Source: Aquimarina muelleri DSM 19832 (GTDB taxonomy: Bacteria > Bacteroidota > Bacteroidia > Flavobacteriales > Flavobacteriaceae). From it: a stretch of 34,758 nucleotides of DNA. Position numbers and translations under genes: made by a program. The stretch spans positions 46,150-80,907 of the forward strand of contig NZ_AUML01000027.1 of the NCBI RefSeq assembly GCF_000430665.1. The letters run 5' to 3'. Below, piece after piece: positions 10,303 through 18,572 of the stretch. The notes beneath the pieces are model-generated. The model was not told the DNA's origin, did no database searches, and worked only from the letters and a program-made list of their open reading frames with translations. Each line of letters starts with the position of its first letter. The stretch's first letter is position 1.

Positions 10303-11864
10303 GAAAAGAGTGTTACCTGATGTGCTGATTTCAGTAGGTCATTTACTGTTTTCACAGGATTAAAAGTGGTTAAAGGTACTTCTACAAAGACACTAATCCA
10401 ATTAGACATCGCTCCATTCCATAATCCAGGGAGTTCTAAAGCTTTTAAAACTTTACCATTCATTGTTTTATCGGTAATAAATCCAGCTTCGGGATCTACA
10501 AAATCTAATAAATTAAATTTATTGCCTTTATAGTTTCTAACTCCACAAACTAAATCTACAGGATTAAAGTGAGTTGCACTTTTAAGTATTTCCTCTTGTC
10601 TATAATTTGTTTTATCAATTTGAGGGGTCTCTATAATTTGTAAAACAGATCTTCCGTTTTCTCGTTTAATCCAAAACGGACCTCCCCCAGGTTCTCCCTC
10701 GTTAATTACCATACCACAAACACGAATAGGACGATACAGAGATTTTCTTAAAAATTGAAGCTTATATTTATCTGCAAATTTATCAAAATCTAAGGGTAAT
10801 GTTACGTTTAATTGCTGTACCAAAAACTTTTTAATGTCTTTCATTTCTGGTTCTGTTGGATTTTTTTGATCGATTGAATTTAAAATTCTAAATACTTCTT
10901 CTTGGATTTCTATTAATTTACCTGCTAATACTTTTTTATATCCTGAGACTTCGTCTTGATATTTTTGAACTACAACATTATCAATATTTTTAATATAAAT
11001 AATATCTGCATCCAGATCATCCAAATTTTCGATCAATGCTCCATGACCTCCTGGTCTAAATACTAAAGACCCATCTTCTTCTCTAAATGGTTCATTATCT
11101 TCTGTTACTGCAATTGTATCTGTTTCTGGTTTTTGAAACGAGTATGTTATATCAAAATTTGTATTTGTTTTTTCTTCTACTTTTTTCTTTATTCTTTCAA
11201 ACTCATCTTTAAAAGCTTCGAGATGTTCTTTAGAAATTGTAAAATGTAGTTTAGAATCTCCTTTATCATTAGTATTATATCCTGCAGCTTCATACAAATG
11301 CTCTTCAAAAGATGTTGCAGTGCTATCTGTATATTTATGAAAAGGAAATACTCCTTTAGGAAAAGTTCCGTAATTTAATCCTTTTTCTTTCAGCATCATT
11401 TCTACAAATATATAAAGCTGCCTTCCTTCAGATAAGGATTCAAATTTTGGATATACACTTTTTACTTTTTCCATTACAATATCATAAAAAGGAAATTTTT
11501 CTAGTCCTATTAAAAAAAGTCGTATTGCATTTGCTTTTTCATGATTTGTATACGAGTTAAGGCTCTCCTTTTCGTAATCGTAATTATCCAAAAACCGAAA
11601 TAGATCTTTAAACATTCTTGTTGCAGCACCGGATGCAGGAACGAATTTTATGGTTTCCAGATCTGCTAGTCTAGAATTATATAATTTAATAAGTTCTGAT
11701 TGATAGTGCTCAGAAAATTTAAGAATTCCATTATCCAAAGTAGCTGCGCTTCTTAATGTTACAAAAGGAATTCCATTTTTAAATGTTTCAATTTGGGAAA
11801 GCACTTTATCTACTGTTAATCCTTTTGATTTAATTAATTGGATATCTTTATCTGTTATATTCAC
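10299..11864 (-). CDS. DUF4301 family protein
   Basis: Predicted cytosolic protein of 521 residues, common in Bacteroidota and without a proven function. It shows FVPASGAATRMFKDLF near 76-91, reminiscent of a nucleotidyltransferase-type phosphate loop, and further conserved glycine- and arginine-rich stretches (VFRPGGHGALIENLDDLDADIIYIKNIDN, GEPGGGPFWIKR, ETPQIDK). The GHGALIENL stretch resembles sugar-nucleotide handling enzymes, but I would not assign a reaction. It lies 2 bp after the NadR-like kinase gene and overlaps arfB by 4 bp, so it is inside an operon. A role in nucleotide or cofactor metabolism fits the neighbours but is inference. Confidence 0.8.
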   Translation of the reverse strand: MNITDKDIQLIKSKGLTVDKVLSQIETFKNGIPFVTLRSAATLDNGILKFSEHYQSELIKLYNSRLADLETIKFVPASGAATRMFKDLFRFLDNYDYEKESLNSYTNHEKANAIRLFLIGLEKFPFYDIVMEKVKSVYPKFESLSEGRQLYIFVEMMLKEKGLNYGTFPKGVFPFHKYTDSTATSFEEHLYEAAGYNTNDKGDSKLHFTISKEHLEAFKDEFERIKKKVEEKTNTNFDITYSFQKPETDTIAVTEDNEPFREEDGSLVFRPGGHGALIENLDDLDADIIYIKNIDNVVVQKYQDEVSGYKKVLAGKLIEIQEEVFRILNSIDQKNPTEPEMKDIKKFLVQQLNVTLPLDFDKFADKYKLQFLRKSLYRPIRVCGMVINEGEPGGGPFWIKRENGRSVLQIIETPQIDKTNYRQEEILKSATHFNPVDLVCGVRNYKGNKFNLLDFVDPEAGFITDKTMNGKVLKALELPGLWNGAMSNWISVFVEVPLTTFNPVKTVNDLLKSAHQVTLFS

Positions 11865-11866
11865 TT

Positions 11867-12430
11867 TTATTCTTGTATTATTTGGCTTATACTTTTCAAT
11901 GCACTTTGAAAACGAGATATTTTATCTCCTTTTATGACGACATACGGAAGATTATGTTTTTCTAGACATTCTTTAAATCTTAAAAACATCTCTTCTCGCT
12001 CTTGGGGTTTATCTCTAAGATCATCTGAGATCCAAGGAACGTCAATATAAGTTAAAAGATATAAATCGTAAACATTTTCTAATGAAATTTTCTTTAAGGT
12101 TTCTGGCACTAATCCATCATAATACACTTCTGAATATACTTTTAGTTCTAAAAGATTTGTATCACAAAAGAGTATTTTATTTGCTTTTTTAGCGAGCGTA
12201 TTCTCTAATTTTATTTGTCCTTCTGCAATGGCAAGCATATCATCATATGCACAAATTGTTTTGGTTTCATTCCATTTTTTCTGTAAATATTCTCGCATAT
12301 ACTCAGGAACCCACTGCGTATTATAGTGCTTTGCCAATTGTTTTGACAAAGTGGTTTTTCCTGTACATTCTGGCCCAAACAAAACTACTCTTATACAGCT
12401 GCCAGGTTCTTGTCTAAGCTTTTCTTCCAT
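11867..12430 (-). CDS. NadR-like P-loop kinase (ribosylnicotinamide kinase type)
   Basis: 187-residue ATP-binding protein with Walker A GPECTGKTTLSKQL at residues 19-32, then WVPEYMREYL, and a Walker B-like hydrophobic stretch KILFCDTNLLEL. This arrangement matches the C-terminal kinase domain of NadR, which phosphorylates nicotinamide riboside to NMN. The NadR repressor and adenylyltransferase domains are absent. Its start overlaps the end of the PnuC gene by 40 bp, so transport and phosphorylation are probably coupled: the kinase traps the imported nucleoside. Because a thiamine-binding-type protein heads the operon, a thiamine-related substrate is a live alternative. Confidence 0.85.
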   Translation of the reverse strand: MEEKLRQEPGSCIRVVLFGPECTGKTTLSKQLAKHYNTQWVPEYMREYLQKKWNETKTICAYDDMLAIAEGQIKLENTLAKKANKILFCDTNLLELKVYSEVYYDGLVPETLKKISLENVYDLYLLTYIDVPWISDDLRDKPQEREEMFLRFKECLEKHNLPYVVIKGDKISRFQSALKSISQIIQE

Positions 12431-13023
12431 GAAAGGTATCCAAAAATTGCAATAATGGTAAATAATAAATATTGAAAACTTGTTAGTGTAAATCCTTTAT
12501 AAAAGTATAGTGGTATAGAAATAATATCCCCTATAATCCAAAATATCCAGTTCTCAATTTTTCTTTTAGCCATTAACCACATTCCTACAAAAAATATAGC
12601 TGTAGTTATGGTATCTACATAAGGAGTCCAGCCTTTCCATTTATCAAAAACCACATATACTCCAAATACAAAAAGCAAGGTCATGACAAAAATTATTATC
12701 GCAATATTCTTTTCTTCAATAGTTGTTCTAGAAATCGGGGTTACGCGAGTATCATCTATCTTTAATGTCCATACATACCACCCATAAATACTCATGATAA
12801 AATAATATACATTGATCATCATATCTCCTAATAACGACCATTGCAATAATAAATAAACATAAATAGCAGTACTAATAATACCTGTCGGATACACCCAAAT
12901 CTTATTACCCCAAGCAAATAGAACACTTAATAATCCGAAAATTGCCGCTATAATTTCGAGGATTATATGTAGATTAGAATATTCTGAATACTGACTGAAA
13001 AAAAAATCAAAAATGGGGTTCAT
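12391..13023 (-). CDS. pnuC: PnuC-family nucleoside/vitamin transporter
   Basis: Integral membrane protein of 210 residues with about seven hydrophobic segments. It contains YGWYVWTLK with Trp82 and Trp85, the WxxW motif that contacts the ligand in PnuC nicotinamide riboside carriers. PnuC proteins work by facilitated diffusion and need a cytosolic kinase to trap the substrate; such a kinase is encoded next. In Bacteroidota some PnuC relatives (PnuT) move thiamine, and the first gene of this operon is a thiamine-binding-type protein. No TPP riboswitch is seen upstream, whereas the window's two certain thiamine units both have one, which argues mildly for nicotinamide riboside. Overlaps its upstream neighbour by 17 bp. 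Confidence 0.88.
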   Translation of the reverse strand: MNPIFDFFFSQYSEYSNLHIILEIIAAIFGLLSVLFAWGNKIWVYPTGIISTAIYVYLLLQWSLLGDMMINVYYFIMSIYGWYVWTLKIDDTRVTPISRTTIEEKNIAIIIFVMTLLFVFGVYVVFDKWKGWTPYVDTITTAIFFVGMWLMAKRKIENWIFWIIGDIISIPLYFYKGFTLTSFQYLLFTIIAIFGYLSWKKSLDKNLAAV

Positions 13024-13267
13024 AATTACTTCTATTACTTTTTACCATTTTTATATACACTAAAACATGCTCCATATCTCCAAAGGCTCTTTTGATCTCT
13101 TGTGTTAAAAAAGGCATTACTTTATCATATTCTCCATAAACTTGAGTACTAAGGGGATTTTCTAAAATAGTAAACTCTGATAGTCGTAATTTTTTTATAA
13201 AACGAATTATATGCTCTTCATAATCATCTTGAAGTGGTGTAAGAGTAAGCTCTATAGATATTTGCAT
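13007..13267 (-). CDS. MTH1187/YkoF-type thiamine-binding family protein
   Basis: Small cytosolic protein of 86 residues beginning MQISIELTLTPL and carrying NPLSTQVYGEYDKVMPFLTQEIKRAF. This pattern (beta strand, helix, 'STxVxG' strand, helix 'V...l....k..f') is that of the thiamine-binding MTH1187/YqgV group, whose members form ferredoxin-like oligomers. Physiological role in the family is poorly settled. It is the first gene of an operon with pnuC (17-bp overlap), a NadR-like kinase, DUF4301 and arfB. A -7 box TACCTTTG lies about 35 bases upstream of the ATG. Confidence 0.78.
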   Translation of the reverse strand: MQISIELTLTPLQDDYEEHIIRFIKKLRLSEFTILENPLSTQVYGEYDKVMPFLTQEIKRAFGDMEHVLVYIKMVKSNRSNYEPHF

Positions 13268-13300
13268 TTTCTTTAATTAACTTTAATAATTCTAGAAACG

Positions 13301-13308
13301 CAAAGGTA
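13301..13308 (-). promoter_or_regulatory. Probable -7 box of the thiamine-binding/pnuC operon
   Basis: Minus-strand TACCTTTG, a full match to TAnnTTTG, about 35 bases before the ATG of the first gene. No TTTG element is visible at the expected -33 distance. There are no TPP-aptamer blocks between it and the gene. Confidence 0.5.
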
Positions 13309-13399
13309 AGTAACTGTTTTTGATAATGTATGAACTTAAATCTACACTTAACCTCAACGCACGTATAAACTAATTTTTATATAGAATCCTTTTATGTCG

Positions 13400-14041
13400 T
13401 TATGTTTCTGTTGCTGGCAACGCATAAACACATGTAAATCCTTCAAATTCGATAAAAGACATATCATAATGACTAATTTTATCTTTGTAATTGATTGCCC
13501 CATAAACAAATGGATATTCTAGATCAAAAGGAGATAGATATATATCTTGTTCAAAGCTTAATCCTGAAGTTGCATATAATTTGTAGAGGGATTCTTTGGC
13601 TCCCCATATTATAGTTAATATACGAATCTTTTCTAATCCATTTTTTGGTATATGACTATTTTCATAATCGTTTACAAATTTATGAGAAATTTTCTCAATC
13701 TTTTCTCTTTGCTTTTCAATGTCAATTCCTACTGGTTTATCGCTAATGACAATACCTGCAAATTCATAAGAGTGGGTAATCGATATTTGTTTACCATCTT
13801 TAAGATGTGGCTTCCCAAATTCATTATAATATAAATCATGATCTGTATATCCTGCAACTGCCAGTAAATGCCTTACACTCATAAAGCCTCGACGATGCAT
13901 TTCTGATTTCATATTATCAACTCTATTTTGACAAATTTGTGTTAATTCTATTCCTTCACAAAGAGCTTCATAAGACTCTTCAATCTTCCAAATCAACACA
14001 TTAGTGTTTGTATCTACTGTTATAGTTTTGTAAAGAGGCAT
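13400..14041 (-). CDS. 4'-phosphopantetheinyl transferase (Sfp type)
   Basis: Transfers the phosphopantetheine arm from coenzyme A to a serine of carrier proteins (ACP, or PCP/ACP of polyketide and peptide synthases). The 213-residue protein has the Sfp-family signature: substrate-loop region KPHLKDGKQISITHS, the metal-binding VGIDIE with Asp107 and Glu109, and WGAKESLYK at 146-154 with the catalytic glutamate and lysine. The length is close to the Sfp rather than the short AcpS type. It is divergent from ahcY, with their starts about 130 bp apart. No carrier protein is encoded here, so its target is unknown; in many Flavobacteriaceae this type serves as the general PPTase. Confidence 0.92.
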   Translation of the reverse strand: MPLYKTITVDTNTNVLIWKIEESYEALCEGIELTQICQNRVDNMKSEMHRRGFMSVRHLLAVAGYTDHDLYYNEFGKPHLKDGKQISITHSYEFAGIVISDKPVGIDIEKQREKIEKISHKFVNDYENSHIPKNGLEKIRILTIIWGAKESLYKLYATSGLSFEQDIYLSPFDLEYPFVYGAINYKDKISHYDMSFIEFEGFTCVYALPATET

Positions 14042-14063
14042 TTACATTCTTAAAGTTATTATG

Positions 14064-14071
14064 TACCTTTG
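14064..14071 (+). promoter_or_regulatory. -7 box of the ahcY promoter
   Basis: TACCTTTG, a full match to TAnnTTTG. A possible upstream TTG-start reading of ahcY at 14069 lies inside this box, which excludes that start and supports the ATG at 14171. The predicted leader is about 95 bases. The -33 element is weak. Confidence 0.6.
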
Positions 14072-14101
14072 CAGACTAAAAAAGAGATTCTGCTTTTTTT
14101 T
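14071..14101 (+). promoter_or_regulatory. Hairpin plus T-tract at the start of the ahcY leader
   Basis: GCAGA at 14071-14075 can pair with TCTGC at 14089-14093 and is followed at once by eight T's (14094-14101), the form of a weak intrinsic terminator. It lies immediately after the -7 box, so it would be at the very 5' end of the ahcY mRNA. A second small hairpin (GTGCA / TGCAC) lies nearer the ATG, around 14127-14148. It could be an attenuator or a 5' stabilising structure; the stem is short. Confidence 0.35.
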
Positions 14102-14170
14102 CAAAAAACGAATTTAGAACAATTTTGTGCAAAATACCAAAATGCACTTCATAAACATAAAATAAAAACT

Positions 14171-15487
14171 ATGAGTACCAAAACAGTACCTTATATTCCT
14201 TACAAAGTAAAAGACATATCATTAGCTGCTTGGGGGAGAAAAGAAATAGAATTAGCTGAGGCAGAAATGCCCGGACTTATGTCTCTTCGTGAAGAATACA
14301 AAAACGAACAACCTCTTAAGGGTGCTCGCATTGCTGGATGTCTACACATGACTATACAAACAGCAGTACTAATCGAAACATTACAAGCTCTTGGCGCCGA
14401 GGTAACTTGGAGTTCTTGTAACATATTTTCTACTCAGGATCAAGCTGCTGCTGCTATTGCTGATGCTGGAATACCTGTATATGCATGGAAAGGTATGAGT
14501 GAAGAGGAGTTTGAATGGTGTATCGAACAAACTTTATTTTTTGGAGAAGATAGAAAACCCTTAAACATGATTTTGGATGATGGTGGTGATCTTACCAATA
14601 TGGTATTAGATAAATACCCAGAATTAGTAGGTGATATTAAAGGCCTATCTGAAGAAACTACAACTGGTGTTCATCGTTTATACGAAAGAATGAAAAATGG
14701 AACATTACCAATGCCTGCCATTAATGTAAATGATTCTGTTACAAAATCGAAATTTGACAATAAGTATGGATGTCGTGAGAGTGCTGTAGACGCCATTCGT
14801 CGTGCTACAGATACTATGCTTGCTGGTAAACGCGTAGTTGTTTGTGGATATGGAGACGTAGGTAAAGGTACCGCTGCATCTTTTAAAGGAGCAGGCTCTA
14901 TTGTTACCGTTACCGAAATCGATCCTATATGTGCTTTACAAGCTGCTATGGATGGTTTTGAAGTAAAAAAATTAGAAACCGTGATCGGAAATGCAGATGT
15001 AATAATTACTACAACTGGTAATAAAGATATTGTACAAGCACAACATTTTAAAGCTTTAAAAGACAAGGCTATCGTATGTAATATAGGTCATTTTGATAAT
15101 GAAATAGACATGGCGTGGCTAAATAATAATCACGGAAGCACAAAAGACGAAATCAAACCACAGGTAGATAAATATACTATTGATGGAAAAGATATTATCA
15201 TACTTGCTGAAGGACGTTTGGTAAATCTTGGTTGTGCAACAGGACATCCTAGTTTTGTAATGAGCAACTCGTTTACAAACCAAACACTGGCGCAAATTGA
15301 GCTTTGGAAAAATTCTGAAAACTATAAAAATGAAGTGTATATGCTACCAAAGCATTTGGATGAAAAAGTAGCAAAATTACACTTAGAACGTCTTGGAGTA
15401 GAGCTGGAAACATTACGCCCAGAACAAGCTGAATATATTGGGGTTACTGTTGAAGGACCTTTTAAACCAGAATACTACAGATATTAA
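14171..15487 (+). CDS. ahcY: S-adenosylhomocysteine hydrolase
   Basis: Cytosolic NAD-dependent enzyme that splits S-adenosylhomocysteine, the by-product of methylation, into adenosine and homocysteine. The ATG at 14171 gives 438 residues starting [19 protein letters not shown], the normal N-terminus; longer readings include the promoter. Seen: [15 protein letters not shown] and [15 protein letters not shown] (substrate domain), [20 protein letters not shown], the NAD-binding GYGDVGKG at 226-233, [11 protein letters not shown], and the C-terminal KPEYYRY that reaches into the neighbouring subunit's NAD site. It is a single-gene transcript with a strong terminator at 15536-15570. Confidence 0.98.
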   Translation: MSTKTVPYIPYKVKDISLAAWGRKEIELAEAEMPGLMSLREEYKNEQPLKGARIAGCLHMTIQTAVLIETLQALGAEVTWSSCNIFSTQDQAAAAIADAGIPVYAWKGMSEEEFEWCIEQTLFFGEDRKPLNMILDDGGDLTNMVLDKYPELVGDIKGLSEETTTGVHRLYERMKNGTLPMPAINVNDSVTKSKFDNKYGCRESAVDAIRRATDTMLAGKRVVVCGYGDVGKGTAASFKGAGSIVTVTEIDPICALQAAMDGFEVKKLETVIGNADVIITTTGNKDIVQAQHFKALKDKAIVCNIGHFDNEIDMAWLNNNHGSTKDEIKPQVDKYTIDGKDIIILAEGRLVNLGCATGHPSFVMSNSFTNQTLAQIELWKNSENYKNEVYMLPKHLDEKVAKLHLERLGVELETLRPEQAEYIGVTVEGPFKPEYYRY

Positions 15488-15535
15488 AGAGATTGTTGTT
15501 GTGGTTAAATTTAAACCATTTCCCTTTTAATAAAC

Positions 15536-15570
15536 AAGAAACCTCTTACCTATACGATAAGAGGTTTCTT
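15536..15570. terminator. Bidirectional intrinsic terminator between ahcY and the convergent secreted-protein gene
   Basis: AAGAAACCTCTTA at 15536-15548 pairs perfectly with TAAGAGGTTTCTT at 15558-15570 around a 9-base loop. Convergent genes end on both sides, so it can serve both. Confidence 0.88.
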
Positions 15571-15620
15571 ATACAATTTAATTTTGAACTTGGTATTATT
15601 AAAATTTCTTTTACTTATAC

Positions 15621-17336
15621 TTATTGCTTAGCAGTAACTTTTATAAGAAAATCTTTACTTCTTCCATTAAATCCTTCAATTAAAATTTCTGAATCTGAAA
15701 GGGGTAGGATTTTTTCAGTTTCAAAATGCTCTAATTTTTTTCCTTTTATCTCGCGGGTATTAAATATCGATTCTTTTTTAACTTCCCCCGTTTTATCATT
15801 AATAATATAAGCAGTAAAATACCCTCCTTTACCATCTGTATGTTGATATGGAACCTTATCTTCTGGCAGGTTTAAGTTTTTTACATTATCTAAATACAAC
15901 AAATAATGATGATCCCCTGCAAACATATGGGTATACGACATAGATCTTTTTCGATTTACTCCTTTTTGTCTTTTAGGCAACTTATGCATCCATGCCAACG
16001 ACCCATCTGCATTTATTTTAGCGACCAAAATATCTCTAAAATGAAAAGACAAACCACTTAACGACATCATAAAAGCATCTTCATTAAAAACTTCATTCCT
16101 TTTAGGAAATCCTTCTCCTAAATCTCTTTTTTGCAATATATACCGTTGTTCTCCTAAAATTAAAAAACTACCATCTTTATTTAAAGCAATAGAATTAATT
16201 TTTAATAGATTAAAAGATGGTTTTTCATCTAAACTTTCTTCATTTTTCTTGATATTACGCTTTTTTCCCTTGCTAGAATATTTATTTAACATTTCAACAG
16301 GAAAATCATAGCTTTTAAAATTACTGACAGCTCCATCTTTGTCTAATTTAATTGTAAAAACACCTGTAGCTTGCCCTTGTTTATTTGAAGAGAACAATAG
16401 CCCTGCTGTTACTTTATCAGGATTTTTACAGGTTCCAGCTATTACAATATCACCTTTTGCATTTTCATAAAGAGATGCTTCATCTATAAATTTATCTCCT
16501 ATTTCTATTTTATTTTTAATAATCGAATTTGTATTCTTTTTTATTTTAAAAAGTTCTAAGTGATAATTGGCATCTTCTTTATTTTTCTTCTTTTCGTCTG
16601 TACTATCATCTTCATATACTGTTGCCAACATATAAAAATTACCTTCTCTGTCAATAGTATAATCCCCATTATTCATTTTTTTCTCTGTATATGGCATTTC
16701 TACGACTTCATTCCATTCTAACTTTAAATCCGAATCAAAAATATGCATTGCAATTCGGTCAAAACTTTTAGAATCATCTCTAAATTCAGGTTTTAACCTA
16801 TATGTTACTAACAACTTTTTATTATCAAATGATTTTTTAAAGAAGTATTTCCCTCCAAAAACCCTCATTATTGTTAATGATTTTGAACTAGAAAGCTTAT
16901 GCCTAACTATAACTATTTTTCCTTGCTGGCTAAGAAAAGTATATGGGTCCCCTACCGTTAAATCTTCTAAAGAAATATTAACCGCCATTAATGATTCTAT
17001 TTGTTTACTTCTATCCCAAGCTTCGTAAAAAAACACAGCTTTATCTCCTATCTGCATTATTTCTTTATTCCCTCCTTTACTCTTCATAAATTTTTTTAAA
17101 TCTACTCTTTTAAGTTCTTTTAGGGTTTTTGGATCAAATTTTTGTATAATTAAATCTGATTTTTTACTATTTATTGCTACTATATAGTTTTTGTGTTTGA
17201 AAAATACTTTTATTTCACCATCTGTTTCCTCATACTCTTCGCCCACCTCTACTGTAAAGTTATCGGATAGTTTTGGGTCTTGAGAAAATATATTAATTGT
17301 GACCAGGAATAATAAGAGTAAGTATTTATTTTTCAT
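15621..17336 (-). CDS. Secreted or periplasmic protein of unknown function
   Basis: Not recognised as a named family. It has 571 residues with a signal peptide MKNKYLLLLFLVTINIFSQ at about 1-19. The rest is rich in beta-strand-like segments with repeated patterns such as 'NYHLELFKIKKN', 'DREGNFYMLATVYEDD', 'GAVSNFKSYDFP', 'NKDGSFLILGEQRY' and 'ADGSLAWMHKLPKR'. Those 'DG(S/N)F.(I/M)L' units resemble the blades of a beta-propeller, which is how I would describe it structurally. There is no lipobox and no C-terminal type IX sorting domain that I can see. A -7 box TATATTTG lies about 35 bases upstream. It is transcribed alone. Confidence 0.75.
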   Translation of the reverse strand: MKNKYLLLLFLVTINIFSQDPKLSDNFTVEVGEEYEETDGEIKVFFKHKNYIVAINSKKSDLIIQKFDPKTLKELKRVDLKKFMKSKGGNKEIMQIGDKAVFFYEAWDRSKQIESLMAVNISLEDLTVGDPYTFLSQQGKIVIVRHKLSSSKSLTIMRVFGGKYFFKKSFDNKKLLVTYRLKPEFRDDSKSFDRIAMHIFDSDLKLEWNEVVEMPYTEKKMNNGDYTIDREGNFYMLATVYEDDSTDEKKKNKEDANYHLELFKIKKNTNSIIKNKIEIGDKFIDEASLYENAKGDIVIAGTCKNPDKVTAGLLFSSNKQGQATGVFTIKLDKDGAVSNFKSYDFPVEMLNKYSSKGKKRNIKKNEESLDEKPSFNLLKINSIALNKDGSFLILGEQRYILQKRDLGEGFPKRNEVFNEDAFMMSLSGLSFHFRDILVAKINADGSLAWMHKLPKRQKGVNRKRSMSYTHMFAGDHHYLLYLDNVKNLNLPEDKVPYQHTDGKGGYFTAYIINDKTGEVKKESIFNTREIKGKKLEHFETEKILPLSDSEILIEGFNGRSKDFLIKVTAKQ

Positions 17337-17366
17337 TTTTAGATTTTAGATTTTTAAATTCGACAA

Positions 17367-17374
17367 CAAATATA
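17367..17374 (-). promoter_or_regulatory. Probable -7 box of the secreted propeller-like protein gene
   Basis: Minus-strand TATATTTG, a full match to TAnnTTTG, about 35 bases before the ATG at 17336. No TTTG -33 element at the expected spacing. Confidence 0.45.
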
Positions 17375-17481
17375 TTCTTTTTAAAGGACAGATATATAGC
17401 TTTTTATATGAATTATAATTTAATATCACACTAACAAATCATACAAAAATACAAATAAGAGAAGTGAGGTAATATAAATAA

Positions 17482-17513
17482 AAAAGCCCTTTTCTATATA
17501 GAAAAGGGCTTTT
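17482..17513 (-). terminator. Intrinsic terminator after rpmA
   Basis: AAAAGCCCTTTTC at 17482-17494 pairs perfectly with GAAAAGGGCTTTT at 17501-17513 around a TATATA loop. It is 22 bp downstream of the rpmA stop and ends the rplU-rpmA transcript. Confidence 0.9.
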
Positions 17514-17535
17514 GTATAACAAAGGAAAATATGTT

Positions 17536-17796
17536 CTATGCCTCGAAAGGAACTATAGAAACATAAGATTTATTATCTTTCTTTTTAGTAAATTTTACCA
17601 AACCATCTACTTTTGCATGTAAGGTATGGTCTTTACCAGCATATACATTTTCACCTGGTTTATGCGCTGTACCTCTTTGTCTTATAATAATATTACCAGC
17701 TATGGCAGCTTGTCCACCAAATATCTTTACGCCTAGACGTTTTGATTCTGATTCTCTACCGTTTTTTGAACTACCAACTCCTTTTTTATGAGCCAT
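17536..17796 (-). CDS. rpmA: 50S ribosomal protein L27
   Basis: 86-residue large-subunit protein whose N-terminal arm reaches the peptidyl-transferase centre. It starts [22 protein letters not shown], followed by [20 protein letters not shown] and [14 protein letters not shown], all typical of L27. It starts directly with MAHKKG, so there is no Firmicutes-style N-terminal extension to cleave. It is second in the rplU-rpmA operon, 35 bp after rplU. Confidence 0.98.
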   Translation of the reverse strand: MAHKKGVGSSKNGRESESKRLGVKIFGGQAAIAGNIIIRQRGTAHKPGENVYAGKDHTLHAKVDGLVKFTKKKDNKSYVSIVPFEA

Positions 17797-17831
17797 TTTC
17801 TTTCGGTTTTATATTGTTAATACTAGCAAGA

Positions 17832-18473
17832 TTATTTTTTGATCCCGCCGTCTAATTTATCTTGTAATTCTTTAAGTTCATCCCACTTACCATTCGTAGC
17901 TAAAGTAGCTTGCTCTGGCCAAGTATCTGTTACTAAATGAGATAATCTAGAACTAGCTTCTGTAAGAATAGAACTTAGTTTTTCAGGTTTTGTTTTAGCT
18001 ACTTTTGCAAAAGTATCAATCCCTGCTTCTACCAATGCTTCCATAGCTTTTGGCCCAACACCTTCTATCTTTTTAAGATCATCTGCTTTACCAGTAGCTT
18101 TTTTAGGAGCTGCCGCTTTAGCTTTTGGTTCTGCTTTTTTTGTTTCTGTTTTCTTAGCTCCAGAAGTAACTATACTTTCGATAACAATTTCAGTAAGAGA
18201 TTGACGGTGACCATTTTTAACACGGTATCCTTTACGTCTCTTTTTCTTGAAAACAATAACTTTATCACCCTTAAGGTGTCTTGTGATTTTTGCTCCTACT
18301 TGAGCTCCATCTATAGCTGGGGCGCCTAAAGTAATATTATCTCCATCTGCAGCAAGAAGAACTTTATCAAAAGAAACTGTGTCTCCTTCTTCTCCTGCTA
18401 AACGATGAACAAATACTTTTTGGTCTTTTGCAACCTTAAATTGCTGCCCTGCTATCTCTACAATTGCGTACAT
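17832..18473 (-). CDS. rplU: 50S ribosomal protein L21 with C-terminal helix-hairpin-helix extension
   Basis: Large-subunit protein. Residues 1 to about 103 are ordinary L21 (MYAIVEIAGQQFKVAKDQKVFV, then VIVFKKKRRKGYRVKNGHRQ). L21 normally ends near there, but this one continues to 213 residues. A lysine/alanine-rich linker (about 105-128) leads to a helix-hairpin-helix domain, DDLKKIEGVGPKAMEALVEAG, and a helical tail to the end. Such tails are known in Bacteroidota L21, and the HhH fold commonly binds nucleic acid. Its purpose on the ribosome is not established. It is the first gene of the rplU-rpmA operon, with a clear promoter at 18538-18568. Confidence 0.95.
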   Translation of the reverse strand: MYAIVEIAGQQFKVAKDQKVFVHRLAGEEGDTVSFDKVLLAADGDNITLGAPAIDGAQVGAKITRHLKGDKVIVFKKKRRKGYRVKNGHRQSLTEIVIESIVTSGAKKTETKKAEPKAKAAAPKKATGKADDLKKIEGVGPKAMEALVEAGIDTFAKVAKTKPEKLSSILTEASSRLSHLVTDTWPEQATLATNGKWDELKELQDKLDGGIKK

Positions 18474-18537
18474 AGCGTAACGTTTAATTAATTATTTTTT
18501 ACTGTAAAAGAACTTACCTATTTCGAATAGGCGGGTG

Positions 18538-18568
18538 CAAATATACTGCTAATTAATTAAATGACAAA
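18538..18568 (-). promoter_or_regulatory. Promoter of rplU-rpmA
   Basis: On the minus strand TTTG at 18565-18568 and TATATTTG at 18538-18545 are 19 bp apart, an ideal Bacteroidota -33/-7 pair. The leader is about 60 bases and holds a 6-bp hairpin (CCTATT / AATAGG, near 18516-18530) that could take part in ribosomal-protein feedback. Confidence 0.85.
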
Positions 18569-18572
18569 TATT

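Noticed and set aside
13268..13399. A third TPP riboswitch ahead of the thiamine-binding/pnuC operon
   Set aside because: None of the ordered aptamer blocks (GGGGTGC, CTGAGA, GAACCTG) is present; there is only a -7 box.
14072..14170. SAM or SAH riboswitch in the ahcY leader
   Set aside because: Only two short hairpins are seen. No conserved core of any riboswitch class that I know is recognisable.
14069..14170. 34-residue N-terminal extension of ahcY from a TTG start
   Set aside because: The TTG lies inside the TACCTTTG promoter box and the extension does not resemble the family; the ATG at 14171 gives the normal N-terminus.
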